Part shown: piece by piece, positions 38,977 through 49,262 of the stretch
How positions within the stretch are numbered: the first letter of the stretch is position 1
How the letters are laid out: each line of letters begins with the position of its first letter
NCBI RefSeq assembly: GCF_014268885.2
Contig: NZ_CP077095.1
Span: 5,098,001-5,162,000 of the forward strand
Direction: 5' to 3'
Source of the DNA: Pseudomonas xantholysinigenes
GTDB lineage: Bacteria; Pseudomonadota; Gammaproteobacteria; Pseudomonadales; Pseudomonadaceae
DNA: 64,000 nucleotides
Program-made: the position numbers and the translations under genes
Notes under the pieces: model-generated
What the model was told of the DNA's origin: nothing
Seen by the model: only the letters and a program-made list of their open reading frames with translations
Databases searched by the model: none

Positions 38977-39684
38977 TCAGAAAATTCGCGAAAGAAGGGC
39001 CGTCACTGCCGTTTCCACCCGTAGGATTCGGTCGCCCAGTTGCACGGGGGCCAATCCGGCCTTGCCCAATAGATCGATTTCATAGGGAATCCAGCCGCCT
39101 TCCGGGCCGATGGCCAGGGTCACCGGCTGTTCCACGCCGCGTGGGCAGGCAGGGTAAGGACCTGGGTGGCCGACCAGGCCAAGTGTGCCGCTGGCGATGG
39201 CCGGCAGGCGGTCCTCGACGAACGGTTTGAAGCGCTTCTCGATGAGCACTTCGGGCAATACCGTGTCACGGGCCTGCTCAAGGCCGAGGATAAGGTTCTC
39301 GCGAATGGTCTCGGGGTTGAGGAATGGCGTCTGCCAGAAGCTCTTCTCCACCTTGTAGCTGTTGACCAGGATCAGCCTCGGCACGCCCAGGGTGGCGACC
39401 GTCTGGAACAGCCGGCGCAGCATTTTCGGGCGTGGCACGGCCAGCACCAGGGTCAGCGGCAGCTTGGCCGGTGGCGCCTGGTCGAAGGCCACCTGCAACT
39501 CCGCCTCATGGCCTGCGAGGCGCACCACCTCGGCCTTGCCCATCAACCCGCCAATCCGCCCCACGCGCAGGCTGTCGCCCACCGCCACGCGATGAATCTC
39601 CTGCATGTGGGTGAAACGACGATCGGCCAGGACGACGCGGTCGGCCGCGACAAAGTCGGCCTCTTCGAGGAGCAACAGGTTCAC
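38977..39684 (-). CDS. RsmE-family RNA methyltransferase paralogue
   Basis: This 235-residue SPOUT-fold protein starts with GTG overlapping the tatC stop (GTGA) and reads [20 protein letters not shown]. It keeps [33 protein letters not shown] and [16 protein letters not shown], which form the SAM knot. It differs strongly from the RsmE at 9822-10541, so it may modify another site or have another role. Position after tatC matches the second RsmE-like gene of P. aeruginosa. Confidence 0.88.
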   Translation of the reverse strand: MNLLLLEEADFVAADRVVLADRRFTHMQEIHRVAVGDSLRVGRIGGLMGKAEVVRLAGHEAELQVAFDQAPPAKLPLTLVLAVPRPKMLRRLFQTVATLGVPRLILVNSYKVEKSFWQTPFLNPETIRENLILGLEQARDTVLPEVLIEKRFKPFVEDRLPAIASGTLGLVGHPGPYPACPRGVEQPVTLAIGPEGGWIPYEIDLLGKAGLAPVQLGDRILRVETAVTALLSRIF

Positions 39685-40472
39685 GGTTGCGTCGCAGGCG
39701 GCTGGTCGTTGTGGTCGTCGCCGGCTTCCTCGCGGGCGTGGCTGCGCTTGCGGATCAGGCTGCCGCACAGCACGCCGACCTCGAACAGCATCCACATCGG
39801 CACGGCCAACAGGGTCTGGGAGAAGATGTCCGGCGGCGTGAGGATCATGCCGACCACGAAGCAGCCGATGATCACGTACGGGCGGATCTTCTTCAGGTAC
39901 TGCACATCGACCACGCCGATCCACACCAGCAGCACCACCGCCACCGGGATCTCGAAGGCGACCCCGAAGGCGAAGAACAGGGTCATGACGAAGTCCAGGT
40001 AACTGGAGATGTCGGTCATCATCGACACGCCTTCAGGCGTGGCGCTGGCGAAGAAGCCGAAGATCAGCGGGAACACCAGGAAGTAGGCGAACGCCATGCC
40101 GGCATAGAACAGGAAGATGCTCGACACCAGCAACGGAATGGCGATGCGTTTTTCGTGGCGGTACAGGCCCGGCGCGATGAAGCCCCAGATCTGCTGCAGG
40201 ATGAACGGGATCGCCAGGAACAGCGAGACGATCATGGTCAGCTTGAACGGCGTCAGGAACGGCGAGGCCACGTCGGTGGCGATCATCGTCGCATTGGCCG
40301 GCAAGTGCGCGCGCAAGGGCGCCGAGACCAGGGTGTAGATCTGCTGGGCGAAGGAGAACAGCCCGGCGAAGATCAGGAAGATGGCGGCGACGCAACGCAG
40401 CAGGCGGGTGCGCAGTTCGGTCAGGTGCGAGACCAGCGGCATCGGCTGGTCATGTTCCGGATTCTCGCTCAT
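39681..40472 (-). CDS. tatC: Twin-arginine translocase subunit TatC
   Basis: This 263-residue protein has six membrane helices and the TatC motifs [37 protein letters not shown] and [22 protein letters not shown]. TatC recognises the twin-arginine signal of folded export substrates. It overlaps tatB by four bases (ATGA), and the next gene starts in its stop codon. Confidence 0.97.
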   Translation of the reverse strand: MSENPEHDQPMPLVSHLTELRTRLLRCVAAIFLIFAGLFSFAQQIYTLVSAPLRAHLPANATMIATDVASPFLTPFKLTMIVSLFLAIPFILQQIWGFIAPGLYRHEKRIAIPLLVSSIFLFYAGMAFAYFLVFPLIFGFFASATPEGVSMMTDISSYLDFVMTLFFAFGVAFEIPVAVVLLVWIGVVDVQYLKKIRPYVIIGCFVVGMILTPPDIFSQTLLAVPMWMLFEVGVLCGSLIRKRSHAREEAGDDHNDQPPATQP

Positions 40473-40837
40473 GGGGCTCGCGGCGGTTGGGGCGGTTCGG
40501 AGGGTGGCACTGCGGCGGGCTGCGCGGGAGCGGCCTCGGCGGCAGGTGTGGCGGGTGTCTCGGCGCCGGCCGAGGGTGGGGCCGGGGGCGTCAGCGGGTT
40601 AAGGATGCGCTTGGCCTCCTGCTCCATCTGCAGGATGTGCTCGTTGTGCAACTGGCGGCGGATGTCGTCGGCGCCGATCTCGCGCTCGACCTCCATCTTG
40701 ATCGCGTTGAAGCTGCGCTTGAGCCGACCGATCCACAACCCGGCGGTGCGCGCGGCACCCGGCAGGCGCTCGGGGCCGAGCACCAGCAAGGCCACCAGGC
40801 CGACCAGCAGCAGCTCGCTGAAACTGATGCCGAACAT
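40469..40837 (-). CDS. tatB: Twin-arginine translocase subunit TatB
   Basis: This 122-residue protein has one N-terminal helix ([20 protein letters not shown]), the [10 protein letters not shown] hinge, an amphipathic segment and a Pro/Ala-rich tail. TatB joins TatC in the signal receptor complex. It starts three bases after the tatA stop. Confidence 0.95.
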   Translation of the reverse strand: MFGISFSELLLVGLVALLVLGPERLPGAARTAGLWIGRLKRSFNAIKMEVEREIGADDIRRQLHNEHILQMEQEAKRILNPLTPPAPPSAGAETPATPAAEAAPAQPAAVPPSEPPQPPRAP

Positions 40838-40840
40838 GGT

Positions 40841-41113
40841 TCAGTCTTTCCGCTGCGGCTCTTGGACCGGCTGGGCCTGGCCCTCGATGGTCTGGCCCTG
40901 GGCCTGCTGGGCGGTGTTCTGCACCGGCGCAACGGGCTGGACTGGCGGCGGGGTCTGCTCGGCCGGCTTGGTTTCTTCCTCGTTCATCGCCTTGCGGAAG
41001 CCCTTGATCGATTCGCCCAGGTCGCTGCCGAAGTTCTTCAGCTTCTTGGTGCCGAACACCAGTACCACGACGACCAGCAGGACGATCCAGTGTTTCCAGT
41101 CAAAAATGCCCAT
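40841..41113 (-). CDS. tatA: Twin-arginine translocase subunit TatA
   Basis: This 90-residue protein has a single helix ([20 protein letters not shown]) with the FGTKKL hinge and an amphipathic helix [12 protein letters not shown], then a Gln/Pro-rich tail. TatA oligomers open the translocation path. The ATG at 41113 (MGIFDWKHW) is the family start, with AGGAG upstream. Confidence 0.96.
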   Translation of the reverse strand: MGIFDWKHWIVLLVVVVLVFGTKKLKNFGSDLGESIKGFRKAMNEEETKPAEQTPPPVQPVAPVQNTAQQAQGQTIEGQAQPVQEPQRKD

Positions 41114-41178
41114 TTCAAACTCCTGAAAAAATGTGTCTGTCGGCGGGAGCCGGACTGGCTTCCAGAGGGTTTGCAAGG

Positions 41179-41269
41179 CCCTGTGGGAGCGGGTTTACCC
41201 GCGAACAAGGGCGAAGCCCTTGCCATGCACCGCGGCGCCTGGTTCGCGGGTGAACCCGCTCCCACAGGG
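41179..41269. repeat. Paired P. putida-type REP
   Basis: CCCTGTGGGAGCGGGTTTAC and its complement ending GAACCCGCTCCCACAGGG flank an inner AAGGGCGAAGCCCTT hairpin. It separates hisE from tatA on the minus strand, breaking the run of minus-strand genes into two blocks. Confidence 0.85.
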
Positions 41270-41279
41270 GAATTAAATC

Positions 41280-41615
41280 TCAGGACGAAGGCTGCCGCGC
41301 GGCCTTCTCGTCATGCCCGGACAGCCCGAAACGGCGGTCCAGTTCGTCCAGTACCGCCTGCGGATGCTGGCCCAGCGCGCTGAGCATCACCAGGCTATGA
41401 AACCACAGGTCGGCGGTCTCATAGATGACATCGCTGTAATCCTTGCTGACGGCGGCATCCTTGGCGGCGATGATGGTCTCGACCGACTCTTCGCCGAGCT
41501 TCTCGAGGATCTTGTTCAGGCCCTTGTGGTACAGGCTGGCCACGTAGCTGCTGTCGGGCGCTGCTTGTTTGCGTTGCTCCAGCACCTCGGCGAGGCGGTT
41601 TAGCGTGTCGCTCAT
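41280..41615 (-). CDS. hisE: Phosphoribosyl-ATP pyrophosphatase
   Basis: This 111-residue all-helical enzyme removes pyrophosphate from phosphoribosyl-ATP, step two of histidine synthesis. [14 protein letters not shown] and [10 protein letters not shown] carry the metal-binding acidic residues. The start at 41615 ([15 protein letters not shown]) is normal. It is a separate protein from HisI, two bases downstream of it, as in other pseudomonads. Confidence 0.96.
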   Translation of the reverse strand: MSDTLNRLAEVLEQRKQAAPDSSYVASLYHKGLNKILEKLGEESVETIIAAKDAAVSKDYSDVIYETADLWFHSLVMLSALGQHPQAVLDELDRRFGLSGHDEKAARQPSS

Positions 41616-41617
41616 GT

Positions 41618-42010
41618 TCAGTGTCCTGCGCTGTAGATGGCGTCCGGATCCTTCAGGACCGGATCGACGATTTTCCACTGGCCGCCCTCGAAAACCCGGT
41701 AGAAGCAGCTTTCACGGCCGGTATGGCAGGCGATATGACCCAGTTGCTCGACCATCAGGATGATCACGTCGGCGTCGCAGTCCAGGCGCATTTCATGCAG
41801 TTTCTGCACATGGCCCGACTCCTCGCCCTTGCGCCACAGCTTGCCCCGCGAGCGCGACCAGTAGATGGCGCGATGCTCGGCGGCGGTCAGGGCGAGGGAT
41901 TCACGGTTCATCCAGGCCATCATCAACACGCGCCCGGTCTTGTGGTCCTGGGCGATGGCCGGTACCAGGCCATCGCTGTTCCACTTGATCTCGTCCAGCC
42001 AGTCTTTCAT
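41618..42010 (-). CDS. hisI: Phosphoribosyl-AMP cyclohydrolase
   Basis: This 130-residue enzyme opens the adenine ring of phosphoribosyl-AMP, step three of histidine synthesis. [37 protein letters not shown] and the zinc/magnesium site [16 protein letters not shown] with CHTGRESCF are all present. The start at 42010 gives [10 protein letters not shown]. Confidence 0.97.
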   Translation of the reverse strand: MKDWLDEIKWNSDGLVPAIAQDHKTGRVLMMAWMNRESLALTAAEHRAIYWSRSRGKLWRKGEESGHVQKLHEMRLDCDADVIILMVEQLGHIACHTGRESCFYRVFEGGQWKIVDPVLKDPDAIYSAGH

Positions 42011-42083
42011 CGTCGACTCCAAACCGGGCCCGCTCCCGTACCGGGCCCCTGTGCGCTAGTGTGCCAGCCAGCCGCGCGGCTGG

Positions 42084-43697
42084 CTATCGGCGCACGATCA
42101 GGTAGAGGCCGGCAGCCAGCATCAACCAGGCCGGCCAGGCGGCAGGAGCGCTGAGGCTGACGGCACCGGCAGCCAGGGTCGCGCCACCGCCGAGCAGGCC
42201 GGCACCGAGCAGACGCAGCGCCCAGTTGTCGCCAGCACGGCGGCGTTCGGGCAGTTGCGGGTCGTGCAGGTGCGGCTGCGACAGGCGCTCGAGCAAGTCA
42301 CGGGTCATGTCGGCCAGGTGCGGCAGTTGCTCGGCCTGGCTGTACAGGTTGCCGATCACCGCCTTCGGGCTCATGCGTTCGCGCATCCAGCGCTCGAGGA
42401 ACGGTTTGGCGGTGCTCCACAGGTCCAGATCGGGGTACAACTGGCGGCCCAGGCCTTCGATGTTGAGCAGGGTCTTCTGCAGCAGCACCAGCTGCGGCTG
42501 GACTTCCATGTTGAAGCGCCGGGCGGTCTGGAACAGGCGCATCAGCACCTGGCCGAAGGAGATGTCCTTCAACGGCTTTTCGAAGATCGGCTCGCACACG
42601 GTGCGGATGGCCGCCTCGAACTCGTTGACCTTGGTCTGCGCCGGGACCCAGCCCGAATCGATATGCAACTGGGCGACTCGGCGGTAGTCACGCTTGAAGA
42701 AGGCAATCAGGTTGCGCGCCAGGTAGTCCTGGTCCTCGGACGTCAGGCTGCCGACGATACCGCAGTCGATGGCGATGTATTGCGGGCTCCAAGGCTTGAC
42801 CGTACTGACGAAGATGTTGCCCGGGTGCATGTCGGCGTGGAAGAAGCTGTCACGGAACACCTGGGTGAAGAACACCTCGACGCCACGCTCGGCGAGCATC
42901 TTCATGTCGGTGCGCTGGTCGGCCAACGTCGCCATGTCGGTGACCGGCACGCCGTAGATGCGCTCCATCACCAGCACCTTGGGCCGGCAGAAGTCCCAGT
43001 ACACCTGGGGCACGTACATCAGCTCGGAGCCTTCGAAGTTACGCCGCAACTGGCTGGCGTTGGCCGCCTCGCGCAGCAGGTCGAGCTCGTCGTAGATGGT
43101 CTTTTCGTAGTCGCCGACGATTTCCACCGGGTGCAGGCGACGGGCGTCGGCCGAGGCGCGCTCGGCGGCCTTGGCGATCAGGAACAGCCAGGCCAGGTCC
43201 TGGGCGATCACCGGCTTCAGGCCCGGGCGCACCACCTTGACCACCACCTCTTCACCACTCTTGAGCCGCGCGGCATGTACCTGGGCCACCGAGGCCGAGG
43301 CCAGCGGCTCGACGTCGAAGCGGCTGAACACCTCGCCGACCTTGGCGCCGAGCTGTTCCTCGATCAGCGCCACGGCCTGTTTCGGGTCGAACGGCGGCAC
43401 GCGGTCCTGCAGCAGCATCAGCTCATCGGCAATGTCGGTGGGCAGCAGGTCGCGGCGGGTGGACAGCAACTGGCCGAACTTGATGAAGATCGGCCCCAGG
43501 TCCTGCAAGGCCAGGCGCAGGCGCGCGCCACGGCTGAGCTCGGAAGGCTTGCGCGGCAGCCAGCGCCAGGGCATCAGCAGGCGCAGGCTGGCCAGCCACC
43601 AGGGCAGCAGGGGCTGTTCGAACAGCAGGTCATCGAGGCGGTAGCGGATCACGACGCGCTGGATGCGCAACAGACGGCGGACGGCGAGCAGCTTCAT
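42084..43697 (-). CDS. ubiB: Ubiquinone biosynthesis kinase-like protein
   Basis: This 537-residue ABC1/ADCK-type protein has the KxGQ motif ([20 protein letters not shown]), an Ala-rich nucleotide loop ([11 protein letters not shown]), [18 protein letters not shown] and [11 protein letters not shown], with two C-terminal membrane helices. UbiB supports coenzyme Q assembly, perhaps by extracting lipid precursors. It overlaps ubiJ by four bases. Confidence 0.96.
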   Translation of the reverse strand: MKLLAVRRLLRIQRVVIRYRLDDLLFEQPLLPWWLASLRLLMPWRWLPRKPSELSRGARLRLALQDLGPIFIKFGQLLSTRRDLLPTDIADELMLLQDRVPPFDPKQAVALIEEQLGAKVGEVFSRFDVEPLASASVAQVHAARLKSGEEVVVKVVRPGLKPVIAQDLAWLFLIAKAAERASADARRLHPVEIVGDYEKTIYDELDLLREAANASQLRRNFEGSELMYVPQVYWDFCRPKVLVMERIYGVPVTDMATLADQRTDMKMLAERGVEVFFTQVFRDSFFHADMHPGNIFVSTVKPWSPQYIAIDCGIVGSLTSEDQDYLARNLIAFFKRDYRRVAQLHIDSGWVPAQTKVNEFEAAIRTVCEPIFEKPLKDISFGQVLMRLFQTARRFNMEVQPQLVLLQKTLLNIEGLGRQLYPDLDLWSTAKPFLERWMRERMSPKAVIGNLYSQAEQLPHLADMTRDLLERLSQPHLHDPQLPERRRAGDNWALRLLGAGLLGGGATLAAGAVSLSAPAAWPAWLMLAAGLYLIVRR

Positions 43698-44320
43698 GCG
43701 TTATCGCTGGTATCAGGAGAGTGGGCGGCGAGGCGGCGCAAGCGCGCCTCGAGGCGTTCGATGTCGATCTTGAGGGCGTCGAGCTCGCTGAAGGCCGCTT
43801 CGGCCTCGCGCTTGCCAACCAGGGTGCGGGACTCTTCGGCCAGGTACTCGGAAAGGTTCTGGCTGAAGCGGGCCAGGCCCTGCTGGGTCCAGCGCGCGCG
43901 CAAACGCAGGTGTCCGGCGATCAACGCGCTGGGCACCGGGCCCAGCCAGCGTTGCAGCTCGTATTCCCAGTCCAGCTCCAGATCCTGCAGCACGCCCACC
44001 AGGTCGAGCAGCACGGCGCTATCGCCGTGCAACTCGACCTGCGGGCTGTGCAGTACCGCGGTCTTGTCCTTGGCCAGGGCCAGTTGTGCCAGGCGCCCGG
44101 CGGGCGCGCGCAGGGTGCAGTCGACCTCGCCTTCCCAGTGGGCGGCGAGCATCAGGCCCTCGTCGTCGGGCAGCACGAACAGCTTGAGCGCCGGCTGCAC
44201 GCAGTCGATCTCGATGACCTTGCCTGCCAACGCAGCCAGGCGCGGCAGCGCGGTGCTGTCCATGCGCAGCACACGGTTGAGCCCGTGCTCGACGCTGGCG
44301 AGCAGGCCGGCGAGCAGCAT
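43694..44320 (-). CDS. ubiJ: Ubiquinone biosynthesis accessory factor UbiJ
   Basis: This 208-residue protein has an N-terminal SCP2-like lipid-binding region ([36 protein letters not shown]) and a C-terminal coiled coil ([20 protein letters not shown]). UbiJ helps the UbiE-K complex handle lipid intermediates in aerobic ubiquinone synthesis. ubiE, ubiJ and ubiB form a tight operon, with a one-base overlap to ubiE. Confidence 0.9.
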   Translation of the reverse strand: MLLAGLLASVEHGLNRVLRMDSTALPRLAALAGKVIEIDCVQPALKLFVLPDDEGLMLAAHWEGEVDCTLRAPAGRLAQLALAKDKTAVLHSPQVELHGDSAVLLDLVGVLQDLELDWEYELQRWLGPVPSALIAGHLRLRARWTQQGLARFSQNLSEYLAEESRTLVGKREAEAAFSELDALKIDIERLEARLRRLAAHSPDTSDNA

Positions 44321-45090
44321 CAGGGCTTGATTCCCCGGTGCACGGCGACGATGCCGCTGGTCATGTTGTGGTAGGTGACGCGATCGAAACCGGCCTCGAC
44401 CATCATGCTCTTGAGGGTTTCCTGATCAGGGTGCATGCGGATCGATTCGGCCAGGTAGCGGTAGCTTTCCGAGTCGTTGGTGATCAGCTTGCCAGCCAGA
44501 GGCATGAAGGCGAACGAGTAGGCGTCGTAGGCCTTGGACATCAGCTTGTTGGTCGGTTTGGAGAACTCCAGGATCAACAGCCGGCCACCGGGCTTGAGCA
44601 CCCGCAGCATGGAGCGGATGGCCGCGTCCTTGTGCGTCACGTTGCGCAGGCCGAAGGCGATGGTCACGCAGTCGAAGTGGTTGTCCGGGAACGGCAGCTT
44701 CTCGGCGTCGGCCTGGACGAACTCGATGTTGCCGGAGACACCGCGATCGAGCAGGCGGTCACGGCCGACCTTGAGCATCGAGTCGTTGATATCGGCGAGC
44801 ACCACCTGCCCGGTCGGGCCCACCAGGCGCGAGAACTTGGCGGCCAGGTCGCCGGTGCCACCGGCGATATCCAGCACGCGGTTACCGCTGCGCACACCGG
44901 ACAGCTCGATGGTGAAGCGCTTCCACAGGCGATGCATGCCGCCGGAGAGCACATCGTTCATCAGGTCGTACTTGGCGGCTACCGAGTGGAAGACCTCGGC
45001 GACTTTCTTCGCCTTCTGGCTTTCCGGCACGTCCTGGTAGCCGAAGTGGGTGGTGGGTTCGGCGTGGTCGCCTTTGCGCTGGTCGGTCAT
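44320..45090 (-). CDS. ubiE: Ubiquinone/menaquinone C-methyltransferase
   Basis: This 256-residue SAM-dependent enzyme methylates the quinone ring. The SAM-binding motif [20 protein letters not shown], then [20 protein letters not shown] and the UbiE signatures [20 protein letters not shown] and [14 protein letters not shown] are present. It leads the ubiE-ubiJ-ubiB block. Confidence 0.97.
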   Translation of the reverse strand: MTDQRKGDHAEPTTHFGYQDVPESQKAKKVAEVFHSVAAKYDLMNDVLSGGMHRLWKRFTIELSGVRSGNRVLDIAGGTGDLAAKFSRLVGPTGQVVLADINDSMLKVGRDRLLDRGVSGNIEFVQADAEKLPFPDNHFDCVTIAFGLRNVTHKDAAIRSMLRVLKPGGRLLILEFSKPTNKLMSKAYDAYSFAFMPLAGKLITNDSESYRYLAESIRMHPDQETLKSMMVEAGFDRVTYHNMTSGIVAVHRGIKP

Positions 45091-45215
45091 TTCGCTTCAC
45101 CAGAAAAAAATTACCGCCATTCTATGGGCAATGGGCGGTTTTGTCTTGGCAGGGTGTGTCGCCGGGCGGGTGGGGGCATAATGCGGCCATTGTCTTCATA
45201 TCCAGGAACACCCGC

Positions 45216-45491
45216 ATGACCCAGATCAGCGTCGAACGCAAACACTCCCTTGGCCGTGAGGCCGCCCGCGCCAAGGCAGAAGCGCTGGTGGAAAAACTGA
45301 CCCGCGAATACGACCTCAAGGCCAACTGGAACGGTGACCGCGTCGACGTGTCGCGCAGTGGCGCCAACGGCAGCGTGCACATCGGCGAGGACACCATCCG
45401 CGTCGAGCTGAAGCTGGGCATGATGCTGTCGATGATGAGTGGCAGCATCAAGGGCGAGATCGAACGGGCGTTGGACAAAGCGTTGGCTTGA
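45216..45491 (+). CDS. Polyhydroxyalkanoic acid system family protein
   Basis: This 91-residue protein (MTQISVERKHSLGREAARAK...) matches the small family named from PHA gene regions. It has an amphipathic N-terminal helix, then alternating strands (ANWNGDRVDVSRSGANGSVH, IRVELKLGMMLSMMSG). Its biochemical role is unknown. It is divergent from ubiE. In other pseudomonads it lies between phaI and ubiE; here the 1160-residue gene separates it from phaI. Confidence 0.85.
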   Translation: MTQISVERKHSLGREAARAKAEALVEKLTREYDLKANWNGDRVDVSRSGANGSVHIGEDTIRVELKLGMMLSMMSGSIKGEIERALDKALA

Positions 45492-45567
45492 CGGCGAATA
45501 GCGAGGCGCCATCGCACGGTGGATGGCGCTTCGTGTCCCTCTTCAATAGCACGTCAGCGCATGGAGC

Positions 45568-48500
45568 TTAATCAAGGCGAATAAACTCCAAAGCATCTGC
45601 AAGCCTCAAGACCGCACGGTCATTCGCATTATTACTGAGTTTTAGATGGATGGCCTCAAAGTTACGTGAGGCTGAGTCAGCAGACTTGTAGTGAATGTGG
45701 ATTTCGAAATGGGTTCTTCTGCCATTTGGGTTCAGATAGAATGCATAGCCGTCCCAATAATCATTCGTTCGCCGCGTTGCCTTTCTGGTGATGAATCGCC
45801 GGGATCTTAGGCCGTAGCATTCCTTTAAAAACTTCAATGCCGCAAGCGCCGGTGTTTTCAGGTTCAAATAGGCGTCCGAAAGTTGGCTGATCATTTCTGA
45901 TCGAAGGAGCGCGGTGGCTTTCTGCAAACGCTCGATATAGTTACCTGTCGTGTGATTATGTTTTTTCACCAGGTCGCTGAAACTTTCCAGCTCCCTGATA
46001 CGCGCCTCAAATTGATCTCGTAAATCCGAGGGGTGGAGTTTTTCCTCTTTGAGGCGCGCTGCGAATCTTTCGTTCGAGGCAAGCCGCTTATTTATTTCCT
46101 TGATCTGTCTATTGGACAGTCCCTCGGGCACGTGCGGCAAGGCCGGTGCCGCGTCGGCATCATCACTGCTGACGAAATCCAGCTCGGTGCCGGAGTCTCT
46201 ATCACTGCTCGCTTCAGACTCCACTTCATTGCCAGATTCGACCTCAATGCCCTCTTCCTCGATGGGCACTGTGCTCACTTCATCAGCAATGTTGGGGCGC
46301 GCGACGGTTCTGCCCAAATGGCCGCCGCCTCCGCGAGCGACTATAGTCAGTTTCCATTGACCATCAGCCCGCTCGAGCCAAGGGCCAGGCTCTGCATTGG
46401 GACCAATAATTTGCTGGCTACCCCATTGAGCATCAACTTCGAACATTACCCCTTGCAGATCGACGTAAGTGCGATCATTTGCCGTATACAGTCCCTTCAG
46501 GATGCCTTCGGGAATCTCGCTCAGCTCACTGACGCTAACCGTTGCCCTCAAACGACTGAGTTGTTGCAGCGCCTCCGAAGACAGGTTCCCCAACCGCTGG
46601 CTGTTACCCCACTGAGCGACGTACAGCGGCTTGACCTGCTGGCCGCGCTCCGGGGGTATCCAAGGTTTCTGTTCAGGCAACTCGCCAGACCTACCAGGGA
46701 CACCACGCGCGGAGAGTTCGAGGGAGACGTCAGGCTGCTCGATAATCGGCTCAGCCGGCGAGTCAACGCTCCCGGCCAAACCAGCAGATATCAGAATCAC
46801 GCCGAAATTGACCAACAGATCAATGGCGCTGACGGTTTTGTCCTCGGCGGAACCATCAAACAAGTGCGGGACGTCATTATAGAAAACGCGTGCAAGGTTG
46901 ATGGCAAGTAGCGTGGTTGCGACGGGACCGCCCAAAAATAGCGAGAAGGCCGACAGCAGATCGAACGCGCCCCAGGCGGCCTTGACATACCACTCATGCC
47001 TGAGCGTGTCACTCGAGGGCGCGCGCTTCGCAGCGATCCTGATCAGCGTCGCCCCCCAACTTTCATACAGGGACTCCTCATACGCTTGCGGGTAAGGAGT
47101 GAAAGCAAGTTTTACGGCCCATTGACGCGCGAAATCAGCACTGCGCGGGAACGGTACGACCTGATTCAAGAACAAGTAGTAGTCATAAGGCGGGAAAGCA
47201 CCGCCGCCATAGGCAAGTGCGGCATCGTTATCCATCCACGCGATGAAGCTTTCCTGCAAGCTTTTATCCTCCAGGAAATGTTTCGCCATGGCGGGCAAGG
47301 ATGGGAACTCAAGCAAGGATGCATACCAAGGGCGATACAACAGGTAGACCCCGCTCTGCGCAAGCCGCAAGATAAACATATTGGCTACGTCATCACCCGC
47401 CGTGTCACGCAACGAGCGAGGAATTACGAGCGGCGCGATCTCGATGGTATTGCCCTGCGCCGAGTCGGTACTGCAGAACGAAGTGATTTCTTTAAAGACA
47501 GGCTCGCTCAGCACTTTGTCGGCAAAGGCTCTGAGCGCACAGCCTAACAGGCTGCTCCTCCAGGTTCTGGCAAACGCACTGATGCGCTCGGCCCTGCCTT
47601 CGCTGCGCGTTAACCGTTCGTTCACGTAGACCGGATAGGTTCCGCCGATATCCACGGTGGTAACCAACGTGGTCCAATCGCTTGTAGTCACCTTGACAGG
47701 AAGTGGCTGGTCCTTATTGTGGGCCCCGACGATGTACTCAGAGTTTCTCTCGCTGGATCGTGAGATGGCCAGGCTGGTCAGAGTCGTCTGGTGTCGGGTG
47801 TCGGGGCCGCCTAACGCATAGTTCTCCGAGACAGCCTTACTAGGTAGGTGGTCAAGAGTGATTGTCACCAGGTCAGGATTGCAAGGGGGGATGACAAGGT
47901 GGTCCGCGCTCATCTGCTCGCGTAGGCGGCGCAGGGTATATTGCTCGAGGCTCTCGATGTCTGGCACCTCGCCCGAGTCATTTGCGCGCCTCTGAGCTGC
48001 GGTCAGTGGCAGCAACAGCTTGCAGTACTCGAACAGCGTCTGATCCGGTGCTTGCGTCAGCCAGGACAACGAGGTGTCGGCGTTCTGCGCAAGAGAGGGG
48101 CAGAGCTCTGACGAAAAATGGCGTGAAGGGTTGCTGAGGGCCTGCAGATAGGCCACCAGGCGTTGAGGTGTCTCGACCGTACTGACATCCAGTTGCTCGA
48201 TACTGTTCAAAATGCCGTTGAGCAACTGCAATGCCTGGAATTCGAATGGATCCCCGGCCAGCGTGTAAGGTGACCAGGAAAACTGGCTGTACTCATGAAA
48301 CTTCAGCAGTTCATTCTGTAACTCATCGCCAAGCGCTTTGGTATTTTCGAAGCGGCGTATTTCCCCCGAGGGTTTACAGCAAATCAGAGACTCTGACGCT
48401 TCGGATTTTACGGACAGCAGCAGGTACGGCAACATCAGGTCGGTGCGGCGCGCCTCATGCGAAAGACTGACCTGGATACCTTGTGCGCAGACCTCGGTGG

Positions 48501-49050
48501 TTGTGCCATCCAGCAACTGGTAAAGGCTTTCTCGCTCATGATCCTCAAGAAAGTAGTGGCCGATATGGTTCAGCGTGATGACCTTGAGCATTTGCGCCAC
48601 CCATTGTAGCCGGGAGACCTCCAGGCCATTGGCCTTGGCTAGCCAGAACGATACCTGCGCGCGCTGGAACGTAGAGAGGAGCCTTTCGGTTATCGCGCTG
48701 AACGCACGGCCCATGACTGCGGCTTCGGTTGCTGAAAGCGAAAGCGTATCGACCTTGCCAGCAGCCTGTGTCGTGAGGAAGCAATCACCTTCGACAAGCG
48801 TCAAAGGGCTTCCTACAACCAATGACTCCAGCAATTTGTCGCTCAGAGGCGCCGCTGGAGCCCCGGCCAGGATAAGGTAGACATTTTTCAAAGACTCCAG
48901 GGCTGGGTTGATTGCCTTCAGTTGCGAACAGTGTTCAATGAGGGCCTTGCTGGTTTCCTTGTCCAGAACCTGACTCAGTGTCGGGCGCACAAGGAACTGC
49001 CTGGCCACAAGATCCTGGAATGTGGATGTTGGGGATTGGAGTAGGCTCAT
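45568..49050 (-). CDS. Giant effector-like protein of unknown function (DUF6543-like)
   Basis: This 1160-residue protein has no recognised enzyme motif. The central part includes VYLLYRPWYASLLEFPSLPA and SFIAWMDNDAALAY, a pattern I associate with Pseudomonas DUF6543 / dermonecrotic-toxin-domain proteins. A hydrophobic double segment follows (about 690-765: AAWGAFDLLSAFSLFLGGPV, AIDLLVNFGVILISAGLAG), then an acidic linker (about 920-970, EEEGIEVESGNEVESEASSD) and a C-terminal domain from about 975 with a coiled start and aromatic, basic end. There is no signal peptide. By hand count 45601-45660 and 47221-47280 are 45% and 48% G+C, well below neighbours, suggesting acquired DNA. No small immunity-like gene adjoins it. 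Confidence 0.75.
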   Translation of the reverse strand: MSLLQSPTSTFQDLVARQFLVRPTLSQVLDKETSKALIEHCSQLKAINPALESLKNVYLILAGAPAAPLSDKLLESLVVGSPLTLVEGDCFLTTQAAGKVDTLSLSATEAAVMGRAFSAITERLLSTFQRAQVSFWLAKANGLEVSRLQWVAQMLKVITLNHIGHYFLEDHERESLYQLLDGTTTEVCAQGIQVSLSHEARRTDLMLPYLLLSVKSEASESLICCKPSGEIRRFENTKALGDELQNELLKFHEYSQFSWSPYTLAGDPFEFQALQLLNGILNSIEQLDVSTVETPQRLVAYLQALSNPSRHFSSELCPSLAQNADTSLSWLTQAPDQTLFEYCKLLLPLTAAQRRANDSGEVPDIESLEQYTLRRLREQMSADHLVIPPCNPDLVTITLDHLPSKAVSENYALGGPDTRHQTTLTSLAISRSSERNSEYIVGAHNKDQPLPVKVTTSDWTTLVTTVDIGGTYPVYVNERLTRSEGRAERISAFARTWRSSLLGCALRAFADKVLSEPVFKEITSFCSTDSAQGNTIEIAPLVIPRSLRDTAGDDVANMFILRLAQSGVYLLYRPWYASLLEFPSLPAMAKHFLEDKSLQESFIAWMDNDAALAYGGGAFPPYDYYLFLNQVVPFPRSADFARQWAVKLAFTPYPQAYEESLYESWGATLIRIAAKRAPSSDTLRHEWYVKAAWGAFDLLSAFSLFLGGPVATTLLAINLARVFYNDVPHLFDGSAEDKTVSAIDLLVNFGVILISAGLAGSVDSPAEPIIEQPDVSLELSARGVPGRSGELPEQKPWIPPERGQQVKPLYVAQWGNSQRLGNLSSEALQQLSRLRATVSVSELSEIPEGILKGLYTANDRTYVDLQGVMFEVDAQWGSQQIIGPNAEPGPWLERADGQWKLTIVARGGGGHLGRTVARPNIADEVSTVPIEEEGIEVESGNEVESEASSDRDSGTELDFVSSDDADAAPALPHVPEGLSNRQIKEINKRLASNERFAARLKEEKLHPSDLRDQFEARIRELESFSDLVKKHNHTTGNYIERLQKATALLRSEMISQLSDAYLNLKTPALAALKFLKECYGLRSRRFITRKATRRTNDYWDGYAFYLNPNGRRTHFEIHIHYKSADSASRNFEAIHLKLSNNANDRAVLRLADALEFIRLD

Positions 49051-49209
49051 GCTATGAATCTCTGTAGGAGTGGAGCCTCAGCCTAGTAGTCCCCATGCCG
49101 CGTCTAGCGTTAAATATGTAGCGCACACTGGCCTTGAATACCCTGTAAGCCCTTCATGAACTCACGCTTAGGGTGCACATTCTAACTTTGCCCTCTAACG
49201 TAACCTCAC

Positions 49210-49225
49210 ACCCTGTCATCAGGGT
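49210..49225. promoter_or_regulatory. Palindrome upstream of phaI, candidate PhaD operator
   Basis: ACCCTGTCATCAGGGT has perfect 6-bp arms (ACCCTG/CAGGGT) around TCAT, ending 37 bases before the phaI start. PhaD of P. putida is reported to bind the phaI promoter at two inverted 6-bp half-sites, which fits this layout. The rest of 49051-49262 is AT-rich leader and the promoter of the 1160-residue gene. Confidence 0.6.
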
Positions 49226-49262
49226 CAAATTCTCCACCCTTTACCAGGATGAGGTGCAGAGC

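Noticed and set aside
46033..46911. 292-codon plus-strand frame inside the 1160-residue gene
   Set aside because: Considered as a possible immunity gene, but it is wholly antisense, has no ribosome site and no protein-like pattern.
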